Source of the DNA: Pseudomonas chlororaphis
Lineage (GTDB): Bacteria; Pseudomonadota; Gammaproteobacteria; Pseudomonadales; Pseudomonadaceae
Assembly: GCF_001921865.1 (NCBI RefSeq)
Contig: NZ_MSCT01000002.1
Span: 62,001 to 126,000 of the forward strand
DNA: 64,000 bases
Reading direction: 5' to 3'
A model generated the notes under the pieces. It was not told where the DNA came from. It worked only from the letters and a program-made list of their open reading frames with translations, and did no database searches. Positions 14,684-23,215 of this stretch are shown here, piece by piece. How positions within the stretch are numbered: position 1 is the stretch's first letter; each line of letters starts with the position of its first letter. Position numbers and translations under genes: made by a program.

Positions 14684-17600
14684 GGTTTTGTTCCTGGTGG
14701 TAGCAAAGTGATTGTGCCGTCTTTTTCCAGTGTAATAGACCCAGAAGGTTTATATTCCTGACCAGCTTTCGGGTCAAGACCGGCGCGTGTTCCTGAACGC
14801 TGGAAAAACTCTTCTGGAGATTTTATCTCTTCAATGTTTGCTGTTTTATTTCCTGGCACGATTCTGGTCTTTTCAAGCGTTAGGAAACTCTCCTCACCCT
14901 CAAATTTACTTTCAAGGGCTTTAACATGTTTGCCAGCCTGGTTTGCATTAAGGTTCCCGAAACCAACATCTAAGTCGCTGCCGGGAAGATTGTCACCTCT
15001 AACTCTGCTTCCTCCGATTACAACCGAAGTTCCCTTTTTATAAGAGTCCTCAAGAATCATCTGTGCCTGCTCTTTAGGTAGCCCAGGAAGATGCTCTTGC
15101 AAAAAGGCTGCTTGCTCTTCGGGACCTGAAGTTTTTATGACCTTTCTTTCGGGGTACTTATTAAATACCGACCTCTCTGTCCATCTCTTAGGCGGCTCAG
15201 TACCTGGGGGGCATTGTCCGGTGGTGGAGTTCAACCCCAACGGATCCACCCACCCCGTAGGGTTAGGCACGTACTGGTAGTTATTCAACCCCCCCGCCAG
15301 CTTGATCGGATCCGGCGTCAGAAACCGCCCCGAGCTCGGATTGTAATAGCGATGACGATTGTAGTGCAGCCCGGTTTCCGTATCGAAATACTGCCCCTGG
15401 AAACGCAGCGGATTGTCGATTTCCGAAACGTCCAGCGCGGCCAAATTGCCATACGCCCGGTACTTCGCCGACCACATGATCTCGCCGCTGTAGGCGGTCA
15501 GTTCCTGCGGTGTACCCAGGTGATCGAGTTGGTAATAGAACGGCGTGGCCTGGGTCGGGCCTTCGCCGTCGAGCATGGCCAGCGGGCGGAAGGTGCCGGG
15601 TTCGTAGATATAACTGCGATAGCGATTTTCAGCGCTCTCGGCGATCAGCCGTTCACCTTGCCAGAGGAACTCGGTCGTGCGGCCATCGACGGTTTTAGCG
15701 ATGCGCCGGCCGAAGGCATCGTACTTATAGGTGGCGGTGCTGCCTCCCGGCAGGCTCACACCAATCAACCGATGTTGGCAGTCGTATTGGTATTCCGTGA
15801 CCAGCTTCTGGCCCGCCCCACGACGTTCGCGACTCAGGTTGCCGAAGGCGTCGTAGTCGTAGTGGCGGTCGCCTTGCATCAGCAGGCGGTTGCCTTTGAC
15901 GTTGGCCAGGTTGGCGGCGGGTTGGTCGCCCTGGCCGAGCAGGTTACCGGCGGGGTCGTGGGCGAAGCTTTCCGGGGTGGCGCCGCGGACGTTGATCAGG
16001 CGGTCCAGCGGGTCGTAGTGATAACGCAGGTTGCCCTTGCGGCTGTCGTCGATGCCGGCGAGGTTGCCGTTGGCGTCGTAGGCGTAGGCGCGGCGGAACA
16101 GGTTGCGTTGCTGCTGGCCGTGCTGTTGCTGGCTGACGCTGTGGGCCTGCAGGCGGCCTTGTTCGTCGTACTGGTACTGGCTGAGCAGCAGGCCTTGCTG
16201 GCGTTGCTGTTCGCGGCCGGCGTCGAATTGGTGGCTGGTCAGGCGCGAGCCGTTGAGGTCGATGCTGCTCAGTTGCCCGCCCGGGGCGTGGCGATAGTCG
16301 AGCTTGCTGCCGTCGGGCAGGCGGCAGTGGCTCAATTGGCCGAGTTTGTCGTACTCGTAGCGCAGGGTGCCCCAGCCTTGGTGCTCGGTAATCAGCCGAT
16401 CTTGCAGGTCGTATTCGTAGGCCAGCGGCCAGTGGCTGTCGTCGACGTTGACCAGGCGCCCGAGGGCGTCGTAGCTGTAGTGAATTTCTTCGCCATCGGC
16501 GAGGGTTTTCACCAGCAGGCGGCCAGCGGCGTCACGTTGATACTCGGTGACCAGCTCGCTGCCGTCGTCGCCGAATTCGGTTTTTTTCAGCAGCTTGCCG
16601 TTGAGGTCGTAGGCGTAAGCAGTGCTGCGCCCGTCGAAGCCGGTTTCCTGCTGGATCAGGCCGTTGGGGTAGTAATCCAGGTGGTACTGCTCGCCGCGCT
16701 CGTTCTCGATGTCGGTGAGCAGCAGGCGCGCATTGTCGTAGCGATAACGCAGCTGGCTGCCGTCCGGGTTGATGCGGCGGCTGACCAGGTGCAGGTTGTC
16801 GGCGTATTCGTAGCGGGTGACGCGACCCAGCTCGTCGCGTTCGGCGGTGACTTTGCCGTAGGCGTTGTAGCTGAAGGCGCGGGTCGCGCCGCCGGGCAGG
16901 ATGATCTGCGCCAGGCGGTTGGCGGCGTCCCATTGGTACTGGGTGACGGCGCTGCTTTCGTCCTGGCGGGTGATCTGCCGGCCCAGGGCGTCGTAGCGGT
17001 ATTTGCGCTGGCCGCCGTCGGGCAGGCGTTCTTCCAGCAGCTGGCCGAGGCCGTTCCAGCCCAACTGGTGGCGGCTGCCGTCGGGGTGGGTGATTTCCAG
17101 CAGGCGGCCCTGGCGGTCGTAGTTGTAGTAGGTTTCGTTGCCGTCGGGATCAGTTTGCCGGGTGATGTCGCCCTGCTGGTTGCGCTGGTATTCCCATGTC
17201 GCGTTGCCGCGATGGACTGCACTGACGCGACCGTTGTCGTATTCGTAGGCGGTAGGTTTATCTTCCGGCGGAATCACCGCCACGATGTCCCCTGCTTCGT
17301 CGTAGCGGTATTCGGTCACTGCACCGAGTGGATCCTTTTCCGCAATCAGCCGGCCTTTTTCGTCATAGGCCTTGAGGTGTTCGGCGCCGTCCGGGTCGAC
17401 TTTGCTGATCAGTCGAGCCTGCTCGTCGTGGGTATAGATTTCTTCACTGCCATCGGCATTGACGGCCGTGACGCTGCCTTTGTCATCCCAGATGTAGCGC
17501 TGATCCATCTGCGTAAAGTTCGCCCAGTGATGGACGCAGCGTGAGTCCTTGCCCCGGTTTTCCCATTCCCAGAAGAAGCTGGCCCCGCCGGCCAGTTGCC

Positions 17601-19485
17601 GTTCGAGAATGACGTTTTGTTCGTCATAGGCGTATCGCTCTGCCTCACCGGCAGCGTTCTTCGCTTCTATCAGGCGATGCTGGTTGTCGTAGCTGTAGCT
17701 GACCAGGGTCTGGACGGTACTCCAGCCTTCTTCGAGGATGTCTGCCGGGGTGAACTGCTGGTAATCGACGGCAACGATCAGTGTGCGGTCGTAGCGCAAC
17801 AACAGGGCGCGTCCGGCACCGTTGTCGATACGTTTGATCCGACCCTGGATATCGCGAGTGATGTGCAGGCGGTTGTCGTAGTTGTCGCTGATAGCGATCA
17901 GGCTCGCGCCCTTGCTGTTGTAGCGGAAGTGGTAGAAACGCGACGATTTGCCGGCCTGGCACAGGATCAGTTCGGAAGGATCGTCCCCCAGGAAAATCGC
18001 TGCCCGGGAAAGAGTGTTGGTAATGGCCGGACGTTGTTCGTTGGGTAGAGGGAAGGTCGTGGAGCGGTTCTCGTGGTCGGTCCAGACAACGCTTTCGCCA
18101 TCGATCTCGACGCGTTGGGCGAGGGCATGGCTCCAGCCATAACCCAGGCCACAGTTGAGTTCGGCGGCACTGGTGCGATACAGGCGCGTCCATTCAAACG
18201 GTAGCAACCCATCAAGCCCGCCATCGGTCAGGGTCAGTAGCTCTTCGCCGGTGACCATCGAAACCGGGCAGCCGCTGGTGCAGGTATTGCTGGCGGAATC
18301 GGCGTTGCGTCTGGCTGGAGTCGTTGCAGGACGAGAGGCGTCGGGAGTCGCAGGCCTTCCTCCTAGTACGGAGTTTTTCCTGCCATCGAAACGAACCTCG
18401 ACAGTACCTCTCTTGGCCGCGGTCTGGATGCCACGCGCAGCCACTTCGGTGTACTTCTTGATGTAGCCCATGAAGCTGTTGATGATTTTGAATATGGCCT
18501 CGACAAAGCGGGTCGCGGCCTTGACGATCACCTGGCCATACTTCTTCAGGCGCAGGGCCAGGTAGACGACTCCCATGCCTTCCAGGGCAATGGTCAGCAC
18601 GATGCCCAGGATGATATCGATCAGGATCGACACGACAGCAGAGGAAATGAATTTGGCCGCGTCGCCGGCAATTTGAGTTGGGGGCAACGCGCTGAGCCAG
18701 ATCGACGCGCTGCGTACCAGCAGGAACAACGCCGCCTCGTCGCTGGCAAACAGCATCGCCTTGCGCATGACGTCCGGCGCTTCTTTGGCCAGTTTGGCGA
18801 GTTTCTCCGCGCCTGCTCCTAGCCTGTCGACGTACTTCATCGGGTTTTGCAGGATGTCGAGAATGAGCGTGATGCCATCCCACACGCCTTTGATTGCTTC
18901 CCAGCTACCGGCAAGGATGCCGTTGCCGACGGCCTTCAGAGAGGCCGCCGCCGACTGAGTGGACCATTGCGGCTTGAAGACTGCCCACTCTTTGCGCAGC
19001 CAGCCTTCCAGCTCGCCGGTCAGGCCGTCATAGGATTTGAACAGCGCGTTGACTTGAGCGGGGGTCACCTCGTTCTGCACGCGGATCTTGTAAAGCTCCC
19101 CCGGCTTGCCCTGATAGCTGGCCTTGCCCTTGGCGTCCAGCGTCAGCTTGGTCGCGGCACCGCCCTTGACCGGAATGACCTCGACCTGGATGCCTCCCAA
19201 AGGAATGTCGTAGACCGATTCGAACTTGCTCTCGATCAGCAGCGGCCCTTTCAGCGGACACCTTGCAATGTTGGAGGTGAAGCTGCCGTCAGTCATGCTG
19301 ACAGCCTTGCTGGTGCCACCGACTTTGATGACTCGCTCCATGCCCAGCAAGGAAGGCATGTCTGTCTTCTCGCTCACGGCATCTGCGGCTTGCGCATACC
19401 ATTTTTCGGTCTGCTGGCGGTACAGCGTCAGGCTGCTTTTGAACGAATTCAGTTGTTTTTCGATATCGGCAACACGACCCATCAT
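14680..19485 (-). CDS. rhs: T6SS Rhs-repeat effector with a polymerase-beta-type nucleotidyltransferase tip
   Basis: Large polymorphic toxin delivered by type VI secretion, 1601 residues. Residues 1-250 are a soluble loading region, about 255-315 contain hydrophobic segments (ILIDIILGIVLTIALEGMG), and CPVSMVTGEELLTLTD near 400 begins the Rhs cocoon. Many YD repeats (YRYDALGR, YEYDKLGQL) fill about 560-1360. The core ends with DPIKLAGGLNNYQYVPN and WVDPLGL (to 1418), the autocleavage-type motif. The 183-residue tip contains GGSRVRG...SDLDVG with the acidic pair D1504/D1506, the Pol-beta nucleotidyltransferase signature. GC drops sharply at the tip boundary (about 15231). No PAAR domain is visible. 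It is coupled by overlap to the DUF4123 chaperone upstream and the immunity gene downstream. Confidence 0.9.
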   Translation of the reverse strand: MMGRVADIEKQLNSFKSSLTLYRQQTEKWYAQAADAVSEKTDMPSLLGMERVIKVGGTSKAVSMTDGSFTSNIARCPLKGPLLIESKFESVYDIPLGGIQVEVIPVKGGAATKLTLDAKGKASYQGKPGELYKIRVQNEVTPAQVNALFKSYDGLTGELEGWLRKEWAVFKPQWSTQSAAASLKAVGNGILAGSWEAIKGVWDGITLILDILQNPMKYVDRLGAGAEKLAKLAKEAPDVMRKAMLFASDEAALFLLVRSASIWLSALPPTQIAGDAAKFISSAVVSILIDIILGIVLTIALEGMGVVYLALRLKKYGQVIVKAATRFVEAIFKIINSFMGYIKKYTEVAARGIQTAAKRGTVEVRFDGRKNSVLGGRPATPDASRPATTPARRNADSASNTCTSGCPVSMVTGEELLTLTDGGLDGLLPFEWTRLYRTSAAELNCGLGYGWSHALAQRVEIDGESVVWTDHENRSTTFPLPNEQRPAITNTLSRAAIFLGDDPSELILCQAGKSSRFYHFRYNSKGASLIAISDNYDNRLHITRDIQGRIKRIDNGAGRALLLRYDRTLIVAVDYQQFTPADILEEGWSTVQTLVSYSYDNQHRLIEAKNAAGEAERYAYDEQNVILERQLAGGASFFWEWENRGKDSRCVHHWANFTQMDQRYIWDDKGSVTAVNADGSEEIYTHDEQARLISKVDPDGAEHLKAYDEKGRLIAEKDPLGAVTEYRYDEAGDIVAVIPPEDKPTAYEYDNGRVSAVHRGNATWEYQRNQQGDITRQTDPDGNETYYNYDRQGRLLEITHPDGSRHQLGWNGLGQLLEERLPDGGQRKYRYDALGRQITRQDESSAVTQYQWDAANRLAQIILPGGATRAFSYNAYGKVTAERDELGRVTRYEYADNLHLVSRRINPDGSQLRYRYDNARLLLTDIENERGEQYHLDYYPNGLIQQETGFDGRSTAYAYDLNGKLLKKTEFGDDGSELVTEYQRDAAGRLLVKTLADGEEIHYSYDALGRLVNVDDSHWPLAYEYDLQDRLITEHQGWGTLRYEYDKLGQLSHCRLPDGSKLDYRHAPGGQLSSIDLNGSRLTSHQFDAGREQQRQQGLLLSQYQYDEQGRLQAHSVSQQQHGQQQRNLFRRAYAYDANGNLAGIDDSRKGNLRYHYDPLDRLINVRGATPESFAHDPAGNLLGQGDQPAANLANVKGNRLLMQGDRHYDYDAFGNLSRERRGAGQKLVTEYQYDCQHRLIGVSLPGGSTATYKYDAFGRRIAKTVDGRTTEFLWQGERLIAESAENRYRSYIYEPGTFRPLAMLDGEGPTQATPFYYQLDHLGTPQELTAYSGEIMWSAKYRAYGNLAALDVSEIDNPLRFQGQYFDTETGLHYNRHRYYNPSSGRFLTPDPIKLAGGLNNYQYVPNPTGWVDPLGLNSTTGQCPPGTEPPKRWTERSVFNKYPERKVIKTSGPEEQAAFLQEHLPGLPKEQAQMILEDSYKKGTSVVIGGSRVRGDNLPGSDLDVGFGNLNANQAGKHVKALESKFEGEESFLTLEKTRIVPGNKTANIEEIKSPEEFFQRSGTRAGLDPKAGQEYKPSGSITLEKDGTITLLPPGTKP

Positions 19486-20219
19486 CCTTGCTCCAGAGTC
19501 AGGTGGTTAAGCAGTGCTTCGTTAAGGGCTTTCGGCGCGTTTGGCCGGCGTACGAAGTGCGCGACTTTGTGGCGCAACACGGCCTCGGGGAAAGCGTCGT
19601 AGAGGTCTGGGCGTTCCTCGCTCAGCCATTGCATCAGGTTGTCGATCAGGGTGGTCGGGTCCTTCTTGGCCAACTGATCGAGCAGCGTCTTTGGTACTTC
19701 CCACCAGGGCCATTGCTTGACCTTCGGCACCGGGCGCGTGCCGGTTTCCAGGGGTTGGCCGTTGATCCAGTAGCGATTGAACACCGGCAGTACTTCTCCG
19801 GCGCCATCCCCCAACCCCTGCAGAATCGGCCCGATATGCCGCCCATCCCAGAACCGGAAAAACACCTCTGCGCCATCCGGCATCTTCACCTGGGTCAGGC
19901 TGCGCAGGTGCTCGAACACCACCAGCGGCTCGCAGCTGGAGACGGCCAGCCAGCCCCAGTCGTCGGCGTCGGTGTTGGCGATCCAGTCGAGGAAGGCGGA
20001 GGTCGGCTTGAGTTCGGCGAGGTAGGGCATCACCGGCTGCCAGTCGGCGTAGGGCGTGCCGCTCCAGATCGCGGTCAGGCCGCTGGCGCCTTCGCTCTGG
20101 TAGAAGTCCTTGAGCGGGTCGGCGTCGCTGGCGTTGCTGGCGACCAGGTACAGGCGTTCGTCGGCGTGCAATGGCTGGCGGGCGAGCCAGGCTTGGGGTG
20201 TCAGGCGATCAGAGGGCAC
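19482..20219 (-). CDS. DUF4123 T6SS effector chaperone (Tap/TEC family)
   Basis: Adaptor that loads a cognate effector, here the Rhs protein, onto the VgrG spike. DUF4123 features include the N-terminal LYLVASNASDADPLKDFYQSEG, LAELKPTSAFLDWI, VFFRFWDGRHIGPIL and RYWINGQPLE. The start is uncertain: the GTG at 20219 has AAGGA eight bases upstream and barely overlaps the vgrG stop, while an ATG at 20264 gives a 15-residue extension overlapping vgrG by 56 bases. Its stop overlaps the rhs start. Position between vgrG and rhs strongly supports a dedicated chaperone. Confidence 0.85.
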   Translation of the reverse strand: MPSDRLTPQAWLARQPLHADERLYLVASNASDADPLKDFYQSEGASGLTAIWSGTPYADWQPVMPYLAELKPTSAFLDWIANTDADDWGWLAVSSCEPLVVFEHLRSLTQVKMPDGAEVFFRFWDGRHIGPILQGLGDGAGEVLPVFNRYWINGQPLETGTRPVPKVKQWPWWEVPKTLLDQLAKKDPTTLIDNLMQWLSEERPDLYDAFPEAVLRHKVAHFVRRPNAPKALNEALLNHLTLEQG

Positions 20220-22251
20220 AGGCACCGTCCTTGCACTTTTCGCACTCTTCACAGAACGGTGCATTGCGCTTGAGGGTGTTGATTTGCGCCGGGGTCAGCA
20301 GGGCGCCGGCCTTGTCAGCGTCGGCCTGTTGCAGCACGCCGGGCATCAGTGGGGCGGCGCCGGAGCCGCTGCCCGGGCCGCCGCCGGAGTTGACCTTGAC
20401 CACCGCGCCGTTGATGGTCACGCCGCCGGCGTCGAGCTTGATAAAGCTGCCGCCGCCCTTGAGGGTCAGTTCGCTGCCGGCTTCCATGACCACCTTGAGC
20501 CCGGCATTGAGGTGGATTTCCTGGCCGGCCTCGATGAACTGCCCGGTGCCGATCTTGATGTGCTGGTTGGCGCCGACGGTGAGGTGGTCGTTGGCACGGG
20601 TCTCGACCTTGCGGTCGGCGTGCACGGTGTGGTGTTCCTCGGCCTTGAACTCGCTGTAGCTGTTGGCCTCGACCGTGTCGTGGCGTTCGTTGCCGACGCG
20701 GATCTTCTGGTCGTGCTCGACGTTCTCGTCCCAGTCGCGCTGGGCGTGCAGGAAGATCTGTTCCTGGCCCTTCTTGTCCTCGATGCGCAGCTCGTTGTAG
20801 CCGCCGCCACCGGGGCTGCTCAGGGTCTTGAAGGTGCTGCGGGTCTTGTTCGCCGGCAACTCGTAGGGGACGACGTTTTCCTTGTGGTACAGGCAGCCGC
20901 TGATCAGCGGCTGGTCGGGGTCGCCCTCGAGGAAGGTCACCAGCACTTCCATGCCGATCCGCGGGATGGCGATGCCGCCGTACTGGGCGCCGGCCCAGGC
21001 CGAGGACACGCGCAGCCAGCAGCTGGTCTTGTCGTCGGACTGGCCTTCGCGGTCCCAGTGGAATTGCACTTTCACCCGGCCGTATTGATCGCAGTGGATC
21101 TCCTCGCCCTTGGGGCCGGTGACCACCGCGCTCTGGCTGCCGAGGATGCGCGGCTTGGGGTGCGCCAGCGGCGGGCGGTGCGGCACGTCCCAGGGGGTGG
21201 CCTGGAAGCGGTTGCGGTAACCCTGGTGGAAGTCGTCCTTCAGGGCCGTGGTGTCGCTGGTCACCGACTCTTCCAGCACCTGCGGCTGCTTGCCTTCGTG
21301 GACGATTTCGGTGAGCAGCCAGAGGTCGTTCCACTTGGCCTTGGGGTGTTCGCTCAGGGCCAGGAAATGACCGCTGACCAGCAGCGGCTGGTCGCTCTTG
21401 CCCTCGGCCAGCTGGTAGTCGCTGCGGTGGCGTTCCAGGGCGCGCTTGGCCAGGTGTTTACCGCGTTCGCGATCGACGAAGCGGCCCGGGTAGTCGTAGT
21501 CCTCGAGGTCTGGCTTGAGCTCGCTCTTGGCGTCGCTCTCCAGGGTCAGGCGCGGTTTTTCGAAGTCGTAGTCGCGGCGCGTGGTGCGGCTGGTACGGGC
21601 TTCCAGGCGCAGGTCGAAACGCTTGATCACCGGGTCGTTGGCGACCATGCCGGAGTCTTGCTGGTAGGCCACGGGAGCGAGTTTGGGGAACACCGTCTGG
21701 TCGTCGCCGAAGACGATTTTGTGGCTCTCGGCGCTGTGCTGGAAGTGGTAGTGGATACCTTCTTCCTCGCACAGGCGCTGGATGAAATGCAGGTCCGATT
21801 CATCGTACTGCACGCAGTAGACGCGCTCGGGATAGATCGAACCGGTCTTGAATTCGTAGGCGTCGCTTTGAATGCCGTGTTCTTCGAGGACCTGGCCGAT
21901 GATTTTCGGCACCGTGAGGTTCTGGAAGATGCGTTGGTTGATGCGGTGCGCGAGGTAGGCCAGGTGCGGGCGCACGGTGACCGAATAGCGGGTCAGGCGC
22001 TTGCCGGAATCGCCCTGGGCGACGCGGTAGATCTGCCCGTGGATGCCGGTGCCGTTGGGGGCCAACTGCAGGAAGGCCGGTTTGTGCAGCAGGCTTTCCA
22101 GGTCCAGGGCAGCCTGGGCGCTGACCAGTTCCACCTCGAAGGCAAACGGCTGGCTGATGGCTTCCCGCCCGGTAAAGGACAGGACCTGGAGGTCATTCTC
22201 CAGCCCCTCGACAGTGAGGCTGAAATGGGTCTGATTGGCCGGCGCGAACAT
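20209..22251 (-). CDS. vgrG: T6SS spike protein VgrG (TssI) with a Cys-rich tail
   Basis: Trimeric tip of the type VI needle, 680 residues. The N-terminal gp27-like region (1-370) includes ESDLHFIQRLCEEEGIHYHF. The gp5-like OB domain begins near GPKGEEIHCDQYGRVKVQFH and contains SCWLRVSSAWAGAQYGG and PRIGMEVLVTFLEGDPDQP. A DUF2345-like beta-helix (about 480-620) follows. The last 60 residues are a Gly/Ser linker, an ADADKAGALLTPAQINTLK segment and a tail with C-x2-C-x2-C-x4-C spacing, likely the docking site for the chaperone or effector. The start at 22251 is preceded by an AACAAGGG ribosome site. Confidence 0.92.
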   Translation of the reverse strand: MFAPANQTHFSLTVEGLENDLQVLSFTGREAISQPFAFEVELVSAQAALDLESLLHKPAFLQLAPNGTGIHGQIYRVAQGDSGKRLTRYSVTVRPHLAYLAHRINQRIFQNLTVPKIIGQVLEEHGIQSDAYEFKTGSIYPERVYCVQYDESDLHFIQRLCEEEGIHYHFQHSAESHKIVFGDDQTVFPKLAPVAYQQDSGMVANDPVIKRFDLRLEARTSRTTRRDYDFEKPRLTLESDAKSELKPDLEDYDYPGRFVDRERGKHLAKRALERHRSDYQLAEGKSDQPLLVSGHFLALSEHPKAKWNDLWLLTEIVHEGKQPQVLEESVTSDTTALKDDFHQGYRNRFQATPWDVPHRPPLAHPKPRILGSQSAVVTGPKGEEIHCDQYGRVKVQFHWDREGQSDDKTSCWLRVSSAWAGAQYGGIAIPRIGMEVLVTFLEGDPDQPLISGCLYHKENVVPYELPANKTRSTFKTLSSPGGGGYNELRIEDKKGQEQIFLHAQRDWDENVEHDQKIRVGNERHDTVEANSYSEFKAEEHHTVHADRKVETRANDHLTVGANQHIKIGTGQFIEAGQEIHLNAGLKVVMEAGSELTLKGGGSFIKLDAGGVTINGAVVKVNSGGGPGSGSGAAPLMPGVLQQADADKAGALLTPAQINTLKRNAPFCEECEKCKDGACAL

Positions 22252-22385
22252 CCCTTGTTCCTCGTGCAGTACTGCAGCGTGGGCCGGGCCTAAGAGCGGG
22301 CGCCGACGAACGCAAGAAATCCCTTATGGCGTAAACAACATCGACCAGCAGAGCTGGCCGATGTCGGTGTAACGGTCGGCCGGAC

Positions 22386-22904
22386 TTAGCCCGCGACCGG
22401 GGAGCGCCAGTCGTCGGAACCGGAAGTACCGGAGACTTCGTGGGTCCAGGTGATTTTGCGGTAGGTGAAGTGCACGTCTTCCAGGTGGGTGAAGTGCGAG
22501 TTCGCCGGGTCCTGGCAGTTGTGCATGTAGTCCTTGATGTCGACGATGATCGCGTCTTCCAGGGTGGTGGTGTAGTAGTGCTCCTGGGTGCCGGCAGCCG
22601 AGGTGCGGTACCACTGGATTTCGATCTTGGTCAGACGCTCGCCGGAGGTCAGGGCTGCCAGCAGCAGGGGCGAAGCCTTGTCGAACACCTTGGTGATGAC
22701 CACTGGCTTGTGTACGCGCTGGCCGGTTGGCTGGCCGGACTGCGGGTCGCGCGGGATGATCACTTCGTGCTGGAAGCCTTGAACCATGACCTGGTCTTCG
22801 TGGCCTTCCTGGTAGGTGTTGCCAACGGAGTCAGCGGTGAAGGCACCGGCGGTGATCAGGCCTTGTTTGGTGCCGGTGATGGACATATACGCTGGTGTAG
22901 CCAT
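22386..22904 (-). CDS. hcp: T6SS inner-tube protein Hcp (172 residues)
   Basis: Hexameric tube subunit secreted with the spike. The start is set at MATPAYMSITG (22904), where AAGGAGA lies upstream; longer frames lack a site. Family features are AYMSITGTKQGLITAGAFT, the loop KPVVITKVFDKASPLLLAAL and SHFTHLEDVHFTYRKITWTH near the end. Length and sequence match the HcpA/B/C (Hcp2-type) proteins of Pseudomonas rather than the 162-residue Hcp1. It is the first gene of an orphan hcp-vgrG-DUF4123-rhs-immunity string and has a sigma54-like promoter upstream. No core T6SS genes are in the window. Confidence 0.93.
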   Translation of the reverse strand: MATPAYMSITGTKQGLITAGAFTADSVGNTYQEGHEDQVMVQGFQHEVIIPRDPQSGQPTGQRVHKPVVITKVFDKASPLLLAALTSGERLTKIEIQWYRTSAAGTQEHYYTTTLEDAIIVDIKDYMHNCQDPANSHFTHLEDVHFTYRKITWTHEVSGTSGSDDWRSPVAG

Positions 22905-22973
22905 GGATGCTCTCCTTGCTGAAAATAAAAGGTGCCCGGTGGGACGAATCGTCCGGTGGGTGCGCTTAGGGGT

Positions 22974-22989
22974 ATCAAGGAGCGTGCCA
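22974..22989 (-). promoter_or_regulatory. Candidate sigma54 (-24/-12) promoter of hcp
   Basis: On the minus strand TGGCACGCTCCTTGAT matches the -24/-12 consensus TGGCACGN4TTGCW at all fixed positions except C to A in the -12 element. A start site about 12 bases downstream would leave a leader of roughly 55-60 bases before the hcp ATG. Sigma54 control of hcp clusters is known in Pseudomonas. Confidence 0.5.
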
Positions 22990-23073
22990 CGGCGTATAAA
23001 TAGTATATAAATCAATCAGTTAGTTTGTTTTTGAGTTTGCGCCACGACGTTTTCGCCGCGGCGGCCGCCGAAA

Positions 23074-23197
23074 GTGCGCAACTTCTTGCGCAGTGCTGTG
23101 CAAGAAGTTGCGCACTCTTCTGCGTGCCTTGTTTTACGAGGCTTTGCGCTATCTGTTCACAGTGTTATCCACAGGCGGGTGCGCAAGAAGTTGCGCA
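23074..23197. repeat. Three copies of a GCGCAAGAAGTTGCGC-type palindrome
   Basis: A perfect inverted repeat at 23074-23115 (arms GTGCGCAACTTCTTGC and its complement, 10-base loop) is followed 63 bases later by a third copy, GTGCGCAAGAAGTTGCGCA, at 23179-23197. Each copy is itself a near palindrome. They lie between the MFS gene end and the hcp promoter. There is no T-run, so simple termination is unlikely. Confidence 0.75.
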
Positions 23198-23215
23198 TGC
23201 TGGCCATGGGCCTTA

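Noticed and set aside
15214-17544. Long antisense frame opposite the rhs core
   Set aside because: Repetitive Val/Ala-rich shadow of the YD repeats on the other strand.
20209-20264. Translational frameshift or fusion between vgrG and the DUF4123 gene
   Set aside because: The overlap is explained by an alternative GTG start at 20219; both frames have normal ends.
23165-23173. Perfect DnaA box TTATCCACA
   Set aside because: A single 9-mer is expected about once in two windows of this size by chance, and there are no clustered boxes or replication genes nearby.
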